Assembly: GCA_009602725.1 (NCBI GenBank)
Contig: WELB01000045.1
Coordinates: 418,802 to 459,075, forward strand
Length of the DNA stretch: 40,274 nucleotides
Direction of reading: 5' to 3'
Source of the DNA: Spirogloea muscicola
Taxonomy: Eukaryota > Streptophyta > Zygnematophyceae > Spirogloeales > Spirogloeaceae
The position numbers and the translations under genes were made by a program. How positions within the stretch are numbered: the first letter of the stretch is position 1; every line of letters starts with the position of its first letter. Positions 21,754 to 34,100 of the stretch are shown here, one piece after another. The notes beneath the pieces are model-generated. The model was not told the DNA's origin. It did not search any database and was given only the letters and a program-made list of their open reading frames with translations.

Positions 21754-22670
21754 CTTGCTGTGCAAGGTACTCTGCAACATGCACAAGGGGTATTTGTGAC
21801 TCAAATCTCAAGTTGTCACTGTTCCCATATTCGGCTATTGTAGATGATCAGGTGAAGTTGGGGCCAGACGCGTGAAAGAAAGCTACTGCTGCCAAAATGT
21901 GCATAACGATCAAAAGTTACTGCCTCTAGACCTGATTCGTGAGCTCTAGTTTGCCTCCCATGTCAGGAACTCGGGGTCAGAAGAAAATCCCATGCCTGCA
22001 ATACACAAGCTACAAGCAGAGAGTGCATTTGTTAAAAACACATCTTTGCAACATGATTACAAATGCAGGGAGACACAGCGGATGGACTCAAGATACAGTC
22101 TGCATTTACAGCCCTGCAGCTGCAGGAGGTAGCGGCTAGTATTTGCTGGCGAGGCTGCTCTATACAGAGCATCTCTTGCTTATGGACATGGAGCTATGCC
22201 ACAGGCGGAGCCGCAGCAGGCAAGCTTGCCGCTGCTGCACGCGTTGACGCGACACACTCTAAGCTCAGAGAGATGCGTCTGACGAAAATGCAGGGTCCGT
22301 AGGTGGCCGATCGAGCCGCCACGCAGGGCATCTGAAAGGCAGTGGCCGCCGCTCGGCTTCTGCTCTCCGCAGCCTCGGGCCAAATGCTGGGCGTGGAGAA
22401 GGGGCCTCGCACCTGAGCGGAGCATGGAGCGCCGACGCTGGCGCAAGGCCGTCGCCGCCGTCTCTGGCGACGGTGGCGGCGGCGGCGGTGGCCGCGGGGG
22501 AGCCGGCTGGCCAGCGGCCACGCCGGGGTGGGGAGCGATCGCCGCCTCCGCTTGGGCAGCTCACAGCTGAGACGGCCCGCTCCCCAACGAGCTGCTCCTT
22601 CAAAACGAGACGGCCGCTCCCACTCATGGGCCGGACTGGCTGACGCCAGGTTCCCCTCTTACGCTCAATC
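21754..22670. other. 5' flank of pectate lyase and an orphan GC-rich island
   Basis: Bases 21754-22180 have neutral composition with no coding exon recognised. Bases 22380-22570 are strongly GC-rich. They hold open frames on both strands (plus-strand ATG at 22424 beginning MERRRWRKAVAAVSGDGG; minus-strand proline-rich frame), as expected from composition alone. No gene is called. Confidence 0.4.
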
Positions 22671-22797
22671 CAGACCTTGTACGTTCCCTTGGGCTGGCCT
22701 CTCACATGGGCGAGCCCTTTCTTTCACCTTAGTGCTTCAATTAGCCCCCTTCTTGAACTGTGTTCATTCTTTTTCTTGGGCTGGCTGTTCCAGCCCA
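22671..22797 (+). mobile_element. Retroelement tail module, copy 1, with conserved stem-loop
   Basis: It contains cagaccttgt, t-rich runs, gggctggcctctcaca and then the stem-loop at 22777-22797 (tgggctgg, loop ctgtt, ccagccca). A short tcaatgggcgagccctttc block follows. The same order recurs at 23655 and 24239, each time after a degraded reverse-transcriptase end or beside one, so it is read as the element's 3' non-coding tail. Confidence 0.65.
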
Positions 22798-22856
22798 TAT
22801 CCTCAATGGGCGAGCCCTTTCTTCTTTTCCTTTCTCACAGCCATTGTCGTGAATTG

Positions 22857-23106
22857 ACAGAGCTGCTCCATTCATCGCCACGCAATCGCCCGTCGCTTCC
22901 ATGGTGAACCGGTAGACTTTCCTGCAGCCGGGTCGCTGGCGCAAGTGTATCGCATGCGCTTGGCCGTCTCGCTGCAGAGGTCCATGGCCCGTGCGCTGCA
23001 CCTTCGTGCCGGGAGAGCCCTCGCTGCTGCCTCTGGCTCTGTCCAGGGGACCCACTTCCAGGACCCTAGCCTCTCTGATTTGCGGCTGCTTAGCAGGGGT
23101 TACTGA
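22857..23106 (+). pseudogene. Reverse-transcriptase C-terminal fragment, copy A
   Basis: The frame includes RRFHGEPVDFPAAGSLAQVY, RMRLAVSLQRSMARALHLRA, and LSDLRLLSRGY*, with gaps in frame near its start. It is closely similar in DNA to copy B for about 240 bases, including the terminal LSDLRLLSRGY and TGA. It is truncated at its 5' end, as is usual for non-LTR retrotransposon insertions. Confidence 0.7.
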
Positions 23107-23132
23107 GTAATTTGTAGCTGCTTTCTTTCTTT

Positions 23133-23558
23133 GTGTGCTTTTGGTTTCTTAGCGCTTCCTCTGGCTTCCTCTGGCCCCCTTCTCGTTCTCGTGGGCGTCA
23201 GCATTTCTCTCGCGCAAAGGTGACCAAGTACGCCGACCATCCGCCAGCCGACGCGTTCTTCCCTCTGGCTATCGACACACATGGGGCGTTGGGTGCTCGG
23301 TGGCTCGAACTGCTCCACCAACTTGCTCGTCACGCCGTTGCCCGCCGCTTCCATGGGGAGCCGGTGGACTTCCCCGCCGCCGGGTCGTTGGCCCAGGTGT
23401 ATCGCATGCGCCTGGCCGTCTCGCTGCAGAGGTCCATGGCCCGTGCGCTGCACCTGCGTGCTGGCCGAGCCCTTGCTGCTGCCTCTGGCTCTGGCCAGGG
23501 GACATACTTCCAGGAGCATAGCCTCTCCGACCTGCGCCTGCTTAGCAGGGGTTACTGA
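23133..23558 (+). pseudogene. Reverse-transcriptase C-terminal fragment, copy B (longest)
   Basis: An open frame of about 140 codons includes KVTKYADHPPADAFFPLAID, THGALGARWLELLHQLARHA, SLAQVYRMRLAVSLQRSMAR and HSLSDLRLLSRGY*. The PLAIDTHGALG block and the following Arg/His-rich helix are typical of the end of algal non-LTR element polyproteins. It keeps an intact stop but lacks all upstream catalytic reverse-transcriptase motifs, so it is a 5'-truncated copy. Confidence 0.7.
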
Positions 23559-23654
23559 GTGGTTAGTAGCTGCTTTGTTTTTTCTTGTGTGCTTGTCATT
23601 TCTGCTGCTTCGCCTCAGGGCTTCGCCTGGCTTCCCCCCCCCTCTTCTTGTACT

Positions 23655-23712
23655 CTGTTCATTCTTTTTTGGGCTGGCTGTTCCAGCCCATATTCTCAAT
23701 GGGCGAGCCCTT
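23655..23712 (+). repeat. Retroelement tail module, copy 2, with conserved stem-loop
   Basis: tgttcattctttt is followed by the stem-loop at 23670-23690 (tgggctgg, ctgtt, ccagccca), then atattctcaatgggcgagccctt. It is nearly identical to copy 1 and lies about 100 bases after the stop of fragment B. Confidence 0.8.
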
Positions 23713-23859
23713 CCTCCTCATACGGCTTCCCGCCAGTGGAGGGCGGCGGTCGTGGTCAACGCCCCCAAGGCCGCCGGCGACCTGCCGCCCCCCACCACTG
23801 ACGGCAGCCGCCCGTCACCCAGCCGCCCGCTTGCCCGCCGCGTTCCTGGCACCTGCCTT

Positions 23860-24070
23860 GCGGGGGAGCTTGTCGGCGTTCCATCCCGGGCCACGCCTGA
23901 CGCCTTGCGCTTCTTTCCTTCCTTGCTGGCCGTGCTCCAGCTGCAGCCTCTGGCTTTCGTCACGGGGACTGCTTTCCGGCGGCTACTCTTCTCTATGGGC
24001 GAGCACATTCTTTTCCGGCGGCTAGTCTTTCTGACTTGCGGCACCTAACCAGAGGTTACTTGGTGAATAT
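23860..24070 (+). pseudogene. Highly degraded reverse-transcriptase fragment, copy C
   Basis: The end (ctttctgacttgcggcacctaaccagaggttact) aligns with the LSDLRLLSRGY end of copies A and B with several changes and a lost frame. The upstream part keeps scattered matches such as ctgcagcctctggct. It is a much older copy than A and B. Confidence 0.5.
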
Positions 24071-24133
24071 CAGACATGGTACTTGCCTAGTTCTCTGTGT
24101 TTCAGCACTTTTCGGCCCTTTCGGATCGACGAG

Positions 24134-24170
24134 CTACTCCGACCTGATGTTGCTCACTCGAGGGTACTGA
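24134..24170 (+). pseudogene. Terminal scrap of a further reverse-transcriptase copy (copy E)
   Basis: The sequence reads YSDLMLLTRGY*-like (tccgacctgatgttgctcactcgagggtactga), matching the ends of copies A and B. The next tail module follows about 70 bases later, preserving the coding-end, spacer, hairpin order. Confidence 0.5.
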
Positions 24171-24238
24171 GCTTCCCTAGTGTGTTGTTGTGCTTGGTCG
24201 TGTAGACCTTTTTCGGCACCTCTCTTTGGCTTTGGACT

Positions 24239-24300
24239 TTGTCCATTCTTTTTGGGGCTGGCTATGCCAGCCCTTTTCTCTATGGGCGAGCACTTCTCTC
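24239..24300 (+). repeat. Retroelement tail module, copy 3, with variant stem-loop
   Basis: tttgtccattctttttg precedes a stem-loop at 24255-24273 (gggctgg, loop ctatg, ccagccc) and tctctatgggcgagcacttctc. Stem bases equal those of copies 1 and 2; the loop differs. Confidence 0.75.
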
Positions 24301-25159
24301 TTTCAAACCTGGTCAGTTTACAGCAATCTCCCCCTTGGTAGACCTCACTTCTTCATTTCGGCAGGGCCCTGAGGCGGCAATGAGCAGTAGCAATTGCCGC
24401 GGACCAAGCTGGACATCTTCAAAGGGGTTTGTCTAATCTGACCCAAAGTCTGTACAGGTCCCCTCATTAAGGTGTCTGAAGAGAGTGCCCTCCAGCTTCG
24501 GCTATTACAACCATGTAGCAACTTGCTAGAAAATTGGTGTCAGTATGTTCGTCTATGTTTCAATTAATGTACGCATGTCACACCTAACCTGTTGCAGTTC
24601 AACGGTCGGCTTTCATTTCAATAAGACGCCCGCATCTATTCATAGTTGGATTTGTTGCCCCCTGATGGTTTCTAGATTTGGCATGTCCGCAAGTACCCTG
24701 CCGACGAGTCGACCTGGTCATTGTTGGGGTGAGCCATGAGGCTTGGATGCCTTGTGCAAGCATCCTACAAATGTGCCTGCACATTCACTCTGCTTATGCC
24801 TGCGTGAGTGAAATTTGATCAATGGTGAAGATGAAGAGGAAAGCTTAGGAGGTGAGCTTCTTGGGTGGACCTTGATGTCGCAGTCATTGACTGGTTAGCC
24901 TCCACAATCACCCTGCTGCTTCTTGTGTAGGAGAGATATGACAGAAGGGAGCTTCTTGTGTGGTGTTGATACTCGTCCAGCAGTTCACCGTGGCCACTGT
25001 GGCTTTCAAAATATCGACCAGAGTATGATTGTGATACTTATATAACAGGAACTAAAGGTGAGGCCTGGGTGATGAAGCTAGCAAGTACCTGTGCACTAGC
25101 TAGTTTGTCCACCTGAATAGCATGAATAGCAGACCAGTAACTCCTCTCTAAGCTCCAAG
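24301..25159. other. Intergenic 3' region of the molybdoenzyme gene
   Basis: I see no exon with splice-site support, no RNA gene and no repeat here. It lies beyond the stop of the minus-strand oxidase and presumably holds its 3' UTR. Confidence 0.5.
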
Positions 25160-28100
25160 TCAGTCAGAGAGGTCATTCAAAAGGTCATTCAGGCTGACAG
25201 GCGTAGCCAGAGCCACCTTCTCAACAGTTGCTGGTGCGCTGAGAGGCACCCACGAGGAATCACCAGACTCGGCTCGCGCCGCAGATAGTGCCATTGCGAC
25301 CGCTATCAGCACACTGCAAGAAAACAACTGCTATCATCATTGTATGCCCGACAATGACCACTCATTGCGAATGACAAGTAGACAGCAATGCTCAACATTG
25401 ACTCTCATGTGTGGAATGAGAGCAAGTAAATCAAAAGTACGTCAGGAACTACTTGCAAGCTCCTAAAAAAGTGACGAGGTAGTCACCAACATACCTGGCA
25501 GCAAGTCCAAGAGGAGGTTCTCCAGAGTTCTGTCAAACCAAGTCAGATGTTAAGCATCAGTACAAGGAATCAGGCCGTCACACGCGCATGATGAAGTAAG
25601 ATACTTCGGTGCCATTGAGGGTACAAGACGAGGATACAGGAAGACAGTGTCTTGGAAACATGTGTATGTTTTCATGCCTCTGAGCATCTGACCTTGGAGC
25701 GTAAAAATCCAGAAGGATTTGCTGAGTTTCGAAGGAGTGCCACCCTAAAGTCTCGTGGGATGTCCTTGCTCAGTGCCACTTTGTACTCCCAAGTGTCATC
25801 AGTCAGCAGCTGAATGGAAGCCCACAAGACTTGACCTAAGTTATGACAACGTCAGGAGCTGCTGGGTTGTTTATCGTTTGCGAACTGGTCTTCAAGCACT
25901 GGCCTTGACAACGTGCAAAGTGGTTGGGTTACTGCATGTTCACGAGTGTTGGAAATTTCAATGTTCTGTTATTAACAGCTTTTGGGATACTCATGCACAA
26001 TCTTGGACAAAATGCAGCTTAAGGCAGGGGCACTGAGCTGCAAAATTTAGCTGCAAGCTTGCTGAAGATGTACCTTGCCGGTGTTATTGTCAAAAGCACA
26101 TTCCTCCATCAGATAGTAGCCGATGCCCATGATGAACGCTCCTTGGACCTACATGCAAGCAGAGATGCCTGTAAGCAACTGGCTAGTTTATCTGACTCAA
26201 AGACCACGAAGTCAGCTGAGGTCTTCATAGCTCTAAGCTTCTGGATATATGGTCCTCTACAGAAGCTGTCAACCTCAGATGTTATTGAAAGCTTGCATTT
26301 GCCAACCTGTCCTACATCCACTGCAGGGTTTAAGCTTGTGCCACAATCCAGTAATACATCTGAACGGAGAATCCGCGTGTCGCCTGTTGCCCAAGACCAA
26401 TTGCACATCAGATAATATTCTGCATGTTGGCAGCCCCAACCACAAAGACGTGCCAATGCTCCTCCGTTGCTCATGCAGACTCTCAAAAGCTGTCCAGATT
26501 TGTTGGCATAATCATTAAGCAAGCATGGCCGTTTTACCTTCGTCAATACTTCCCTTCCGCTCAAGTTTGTCTTCTTTGGAGAGCTTTGTTGCATTGTGCA
26601 TAGTCAAAGGTAAACGCGAGAACAAATATGCATGTGAGGACCACACCATAGTTGCATACCTGTGAGTATGTCAACCTCCACCTCGCTAACTGCTGCTCCA
26701 TAAGACATGTACCTGATTCAAGGGTCGCCTAAACGAGCGTGAGGTCGCAACACCAAAGGATAGGCCCCCAATCCTTCTCAAAGTGCAGTGGTCCAAGAGG
26801 CGGCTTGAGATCACAACGGTATCCAAGCAGGACTGTAGTATTATTACAGGAGTATGACATACTGGAAAGTGCCATCCTTGCTTTGGGGGGGATGGATGCG
26901 ACTCCGAGCCTGCAGATCTACCCCTGCAACAACAGCACTGTAAACCAGCTCCTCCCATGCTGGCTGATCTCCGCCATGGATAGCCATCATGGCAGCAACC
27001 ACGTCGAGGCGCTTTACGATGATTTTGCAGGCTTCCTGACAAGCGGCAAAGAGAGTTCATGAACACCCATGCTCAATCTGTGCCCCTCCCATATAGTTGC
27101 GGCTAGAACGTGAAGCATTTGAACGATATCAGACAACGTATTGGTACTTATAACTTCATCTCTTCTGGTAATCGCTGAGTCCCAAGCCTCATTTTACTCT
27201 GGATACGGAGGGAATACCCGAACAGCCATGGCATTGAGCTCAGAGGTCACTGAACCCCCAGTACAGGAACCATTGCTGGCAACATTTGTGTCAACAGCTT
27301 CGACCCGAATCTTCTCCAGGGGCACGCCGCCGCCTGCCGCCATGCCCAGAGTCAACGCTGCTACCTACAGGGACCAGCCAAGTAAGCAGACTGTTGGTTA
27401 TGGTGCCAGGTAAAGACAAGTTCAACAGCTCCAAAGCTGGAAATTAAGATTGGCATTCTTTACTGAAGAGACGAGTATTCCCAACAGAGCAGGAACGAAA
27501 TGGGAGGGGCCACGAATCAAGTACCTGCGCGACTTTGACATCAAGGCCCTGACCACATTCGATGCCTGATTGGTGCACCACCACACTTCCATCTGGGTAT
27601 ACGTTCACCATCGCTGTATATTGCAGGAAATGCCAGGCAGCAGAGAATCTGATAGGCATCATGTTGATGCCCCTCTTCACCCATCGACTGCCTTTGTTGT
27701 ACCTTTCCACATCCTTCAATCTGCTCTCGTAGTTGCTGTCATTCTGTCCGAGTGGAGCAAGCACACAATGCAGAAGGCTGCAGAAGTGAGATTCTCAACC
27801 ATGAGCTCTGGACTTTCATTCTGTTTCTCTTTGTGGTGATTACATCCATCTATGACCTCTTTGTCTAAGATGTGGGCCAGCATGCATGTTGCACCTCGCA
27901 AATTGCATCATTGCCTGCAGGTAAACAGGGTGTAAAGTCCGACACAAGCTACAATTTTGCAGGTCGGAAATCTCCTGGTTAGGAATCCTGAGAGAGTTGC
28001 ACTAGTGTTACAGATACCTTCATTTTCTCAAACACCATCTTAGCATTGCAGTAACTTAAAATCTGCTTCGTGGGGATGACATTGCCTCTCTCGTACATGT

Positions 28101-31100
28101 TCATATACTTGAACTCGTGGGCTGGCATGTTGATGCTTTTTGCTGCATGCTCAATCATAGTCTCTGCAAAGAATACTGCTTCAACATATCCTGCAGGAAG
28201 CAAGAAATATGCTTGAATGGGGCTGTTTGCAGATAGCGACAACTTGACCACCACAGATAGATGAGCTCAGTCTTGCTTGTATGTCTTAAATCAACAAAAG
28301 GTGAGGAGGAAAGCAGAAGAGCAGGCCAGTCATATACAAACAAGCAGCTCCATTGGATCTGACGGAGAACCTGGACCCCGCATGTACGTAGACGAGGGTA
28401 GATTGGTCCTTGCACATATTCCTGTCATTTCCCAGTTGAGGCATTTGTATACGTTGTCTATACTCACAAAGAGCATGTCCATATCTGGGTAGCCATCCAG
28501 ATCTCTATGTGCACCCTGTCCCAGCCAACCCGGTCTGTTTTTGAGGTGCCATTATGAAATTTCCTTACACATAGGATGGCGAGAGTAGCAGGGGTTTGAA
28601 AGGTACACATCTTGATGGAGGGATGCATCATGGTGCAGCTAAACTCCTGCAAACAACCAGTCAACAAGCATTGGCCATCTGCAGCACATACTTTTCGAAT
28701 GTTGGTACTCACGTGGTTGTTGTACGCACTTAGCGTTATTGCGGCAAGCTTGCCGCTCCTTCTCAGCCCCACCTTGTACTTGATCATGTAAGGGCTTCGA
28801 CCACCTACTGCCTGGTTCAGCAAAGGGTATAACCTAAGAATCAGGAATCAGAAATCAAGCTGATATGAATTGACTGAATAAGACTTGAGATTCTAGCATA
28901 CCTGGTGAGCTCCAATAATGTCACGACTTGGTTATTGATGGCAAGTGCTGTTCAGATTATACAGAATACACATGGTAGCAAAGCAGGTGATGAAAGGTGT
29001 GATGTCCAGGCAAATATTGCGAGAGCATGTAAGGCCAATTGATTTGCCTGCATGTTTGTAGATAGATCAAGGGAAAGCCTCACGGGCTTCCGCAGCTTAT
29101 GAGCTGCAATTGCAGCTGCTGCACCAATGGGTGTTGACCTATTTATCTTGGCACCATATGCACCACCTACACGGTTGACAATAACCTGGAGAATGCAGAA
29201 GTGATGTGATATGACATCTCATTCATGAGTGGCCATCTGAAACATATTGTGCAGGTAGTTGCTGTATGTCACCCCTGTACGCAAGTATCAGTAGCAGTCC
29301 AGCTAACACGGAAATGACTCCCACTTCTAGAACTTGCAGCATAATGTACGGCTAAGTCTTGCAACTTCCGCAACTTAGCGCAGCTAATCAAGTCTGACAT
29401 GCCTTCTCAATTGCTGTACATACCATCAAGCTGGAATTGAGTTACTCACTCGCACTTTGTGATGAGGTAATCTTGTAGCTGCGGCAGCGCAATATTGCAA
29501 CTGTACACGCACAAGCTGAGGTATGAGCAGAGATATTGGCAGACAGCTTGCTCATGCCAAATTACTGGAGATAGTAAGGTACCAGTAGGGCTCCGGCTTG
29601 TAACCTGAGATGGGTGTTGGCTGCTTGCATATATACTAATGCCGTCATTCTCTGTGGGGACAGCTACTGCTTTCTGTAGCTCCAGGTGGAAGTGCTTGCA
29701 GTGGCCAACACATACCTGCAAGTGCCAAACAAAGAGACTCAATTCTTACTATCACAGCCAGCAGTGAAACAAGGACAACCAAAATTACATTTCAGATCTG
29801 CTAACATAGTAGGTGCATTGTCGGCCAATAACAGCTTACCTCCCCCTCTACAACAGTGTCAGCCTCAGACATGCCGGCCTTCACAGAGCCTGCAAGTTGA
29901 CATTAGGCAGGAACCTTAATACCACTCATGTCAAGATTGTCCACCAAAGAATGCTAAGAATGTGCAAAGTATTCAGAAGGTGACAGCATATGTCATTATC
30001 AACCTTAAAAATCTCTCCATGCTGTGGTTTGACATGCCCTAGAGATGGGATTCTCTACGGCAGATCTCTTTTGGCAACTGCTTGAGTTACACTTGTAATT
30101 TGCATCTGCTTAGCAACCTTGTTTCACCACTTTCCGGCTGTCATTGAAGAATGAATTCGCCATAATGGCATCCTCAATTGACAGTAGTGGCGTGCTTATG
30201 TCTGCATACTCAATCTTTACAAGCTCCACGGCTTCCCTGGCACGTCTCTGTAAGCAGCAGAGGAGGTCAGAAGAAGCACCCAAATCACAGTGCATAGCTT
30301 GAGAAGCTCAATCACATTGTGGCTCAGTAAAGGGCAGAGCTAGTTCAGACTGGTTTCTGATACCATAGCTTGTAGCTAGGAACATTGTAGACAGGACTTT
30401 TGAAGAGCAGCCAATGCAGACAGAGAATGCCACCTCAAGTCCGATACAATGAAGAGCTATTGCAGTACCAGTGTCTTGGCCACAATCAGGCCGGCGACCT
30501 GGCCACAGTACTGCGACCTCTTGGTTGCAAAGAGCTCCTCGTACTCACTGAAGGTCAGAAGGACGTGGTCAGCCACGTCCACACTGAGCTACCTTCTTCT
30601 TGCTGCACAGCTTGGCCCCTCATTGGGAGGACCTGTATGCGCATTTGTGCACCTAGAGAGAAATTCTGTGATCATAAGTAGATGTGTATTCTCTCAACCA
30701 CTGTCTTGAAGTCCTTAAGAAGTCCTAATAAGGCAACTTGCCAATGAACAAGAAGCTGACCTTAATTGATTGCAATAGCCATCTTCGGCTAAGGTCTCCG
30801 ATGAGAAAAATGAAACAACACCCTCCAAGGCCAATGCCGCAGATGCATCTATGCCAGCAATTGCTGCATTGCCCTCTGTGGTAAGGACGTATGCGCCGTA
30901 CAGCTCATGAGCAAAGTACGTGTCATCTGTGTAGATACTCTCCCCTGTGGTCTACAAAATGATCCAACAACTGATAAGCTGGCTCAGCCTCATGACTAAC
31001 ACAATCAATAAGCAAGAAGAGCCGAGTGAGCTGCTGCTTGGAGGGCAACGGTGTTAAGAGGTCCTTTGCCTTGAAGTGCACCTGGATGGCAGCTGAGAGC

Positions 31101-34100
31101 TTTGAAATGGGCTTTGAAACAGGGTATTCAGCTTCGTCCTGCACTTTGCAAAACATAACAGACAGTGGACAATTAGTGTGCTGATAACTAAAGTATGTGA
31201 GGTTCGGCTCTGCGGAGGCTGTCAAGGTGCACAATGGTGGTGTGATAGAACAACTGGCAACTTGTCCATCTTCTCACCGTGTCAAAGTCAACAGTCCCGC
31301 TGGATACTGGGCATTCATACTGCAAGGGAAATACAATGGTTTGCTCCACTCAGTATTGTGTATCATACTTGCGTGCAGCTTGGGCTTGAACATCTAGACT
31401 TGCAAGGAGATTGAGCAGGGTGGAATGAAATTTTACAACACATGATTCTGCCATCAGACCAGGAAGAGAGAGGTAAACTATGGAATAATGGGGAAGAGCT
31501 TAGTGGGAGGGCATTGCAGGAGAGACCAAGGGTTGTGAAGTATGTGAAGCCAGCTCCCATGCAAGAATTTTCGAAGCACTATAGAGGTACCTTTTCAATA
31601 AGACCTCTGTAAGTTGCTAGTCTTGAGCTTACCTCTGTATTGGCTGATACCAGGCTCTGCGGGATCTTTTTGGGTGGCAGACAATTGAGAACGGCCTTGA
31701 AAAAGAAGGCTTGAATAAGTCTCTCTCTGTACTCCGCTTTTTTGAAGGTCATGTGACCAGCCATCTCCTCTGTCAGTATATCCATAGCCTTACCAATGAC
31801 CTGGCAAGTGACCAGCTTGCGTGAGTACATCCATTGAACAAATCTCCATGATCATCATGGCTAAGTAAGGGGCACTAAGACAAACTTGTTCAATTACCAT
31901 TTGACACATAGTTCACAACCAGATGGTACATAGAGAGACAATACTCAATCACTTCCACTCGTGGTGCAGTGAAGGTGACTAGCTTCTTAGTACCTGGGTA
32001 TGAAGTAAACACTTGCCACGAAGATACACTTCAGTCTTGGTTGCATGCTGTGGCCCTCTCTGAACACCTCCATAGACTATGCAGGGTGTGCTTTGGGCTG
32101 TGGACAAGTGGCACGTCGTGAGTATGCCTGCTGAAGCAACTTGCATCTCCCTCGTCATAAATGTCAAGGCATTGAGGACCTCATCGACAACAGCATCTTA
32201 AGGATCACCACAGCAGGCTGCTCATATTCACAAGGGAGATCTTTTTCTTCAACTCATCAGACTAGGATTGTCTCGTACACCTGTGCTTAGATCTGCAACT
32301 AGCACTTCAAATCTGGAGGTGCTCATGTCAGCTCTCTGTTCAAAGATGCATACCATAGAGGTCCTCGTCCAAGTCGAAGACGAAGGATGCCACAACAATG
32401 GCATGGGCATGCACTTTCCGCTGACTTATTCGTTGAGTGAATGTCACTGAGGATGAGGGAAGGACCGGGAGGTGCAAGGCAAGGATGACAAGCCCATCCA
32501 ACGATGAAAGAGAAAAGAAGTCCTCCAGCTCGATGACCTCCTCCCTTCCATCTTTCGCCCAGGCGACATGAAGACTTGCATTGGCCCCCATGAGAATGGT
32601 GGCCATGTCGGAGATGAAGGACGCATATGTGTGCGCCAGTACAAGATTCCCAGAGACCGACCCAACGTTCCTCACCAGGGTATGTGCAACCTGCACAATG
32701 TGCAGTTACATCAATTGCATAACTTCGTTGTCCACGAGCTGGTCTTCTCTGAGCAGAGCTGGAACAAATGATGAGGAGCATCAAGTATCAAGAGTGGCAG
32801 CCGAGGCTTGCAAAGGCTCTTTCTACAGCTGCCGAATGTTGTATATTGAGGCGGAAGATCAAAATGCAGGAGCTTCAAGCCCTCATAAGAAATCTCACAC
32901 ACAATGTAGGCACAAACAGGGTGATACGATTCTAACCTTGCCAATGTGCGAGGCCAGCGGAGCATAATTGCGTGAGAGGCTTGCATTTTCCTCCAGAGTG
33001 AGCTTGAGATCAGCAATCGTCACAGCTCCACCTATTTTCAAGCCATCTCTGTCAACCACAATCACCCTCAACTCCGGAATGCTGGCAATGTCGACCAGGA
33101 ATCGCTTGGGTGAAGGAGGGTAGATGCCAGTGGACGTACTCCCGCAGACCATTCTTATATCCTCCGCGTGCTTTCGCAACAGAGACTGTAGGTCACTCAG
33201 CCTGCAGGCCCTGACCCACTCGACGCCTCCACCATAGGAGCGGAATGGCTTGGGTCGTGCCTCCAGCAAGCGGCACCTTGCTACATCCTCCATGTCCAGC
33301 TGTGACAGGCGGGAGCAGCTGGAGGTTGAACACCCATCTTTGGCTGCAAACGACTGGAAGGCCTCCAAGATGGGACGATATCCTGTGCATCTGCAGCACA
33401 ATGTCAGCCAGAGCATTGGTCGTCGACCCAAAGACCTGCTGGAATCACTTCTTGCTCAGCTGCCTGCCTGAGGTGACCTGCCTCAAAGCTCCTGATGCTC
33501 ACTTGCACATTTTCACACAAGCGAATCGTGAAGCCAAATGTGTTTGCATTACAGCTTTGTACCGGCAGATATTGCCATCCAGCTGGTCCTCGATGCTCTG
33601 CTTAGATGGCTCTGGGGTCTCCTTGAGGAGGCTGTGCATGCTCATGACCTGCAGCCAAGTAGCACAAGCTGAGGGAAGTCAATTGTACCGGAAAAGGCTA
33701 CCTCGCTATGTGTGGCAGACATCAGTGAGGCAATTGCAGATTGGTTGCAATTCCAATCTGCAATTGCCACTAGACCTCGACAACCACCAAATCAAGCCGC
33801 TAACTCCAACTCCATGTATATGCTCTGAGCTGTGGAGGGCAGCGGTGTCTTGCTGGTGTCGAATTGACACCATCGAAGCCAATTGTTGGAGTACTTCCAA
33901 AGCGGATACTGGTAGCCTGACTTGCTACCCTCCTAGGACTTGCTACCCTCCAAATTCAGGCGGACGTGCGTACAAATCCAGGGGTGCAGAAGCCGCATTG
34001 CGTGCCGTTGTGCTGGACCAGCCGCTTCTGCAGGTCGCTGAGGCCGGACGCCTGGCTGCCGACGCCCTCCACGGTCGTGACGGCGAGCCCCTCCATGGAG

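Noticed and set aside
28610-28670. An oxidase exon reading EFSCTMMHPSIKM
   Set aside because: Exon 16 joins exon 17 directly in phase 0 as YNNH/GAHRDLDGYPDMD, matching the family, which leaves no room for it.
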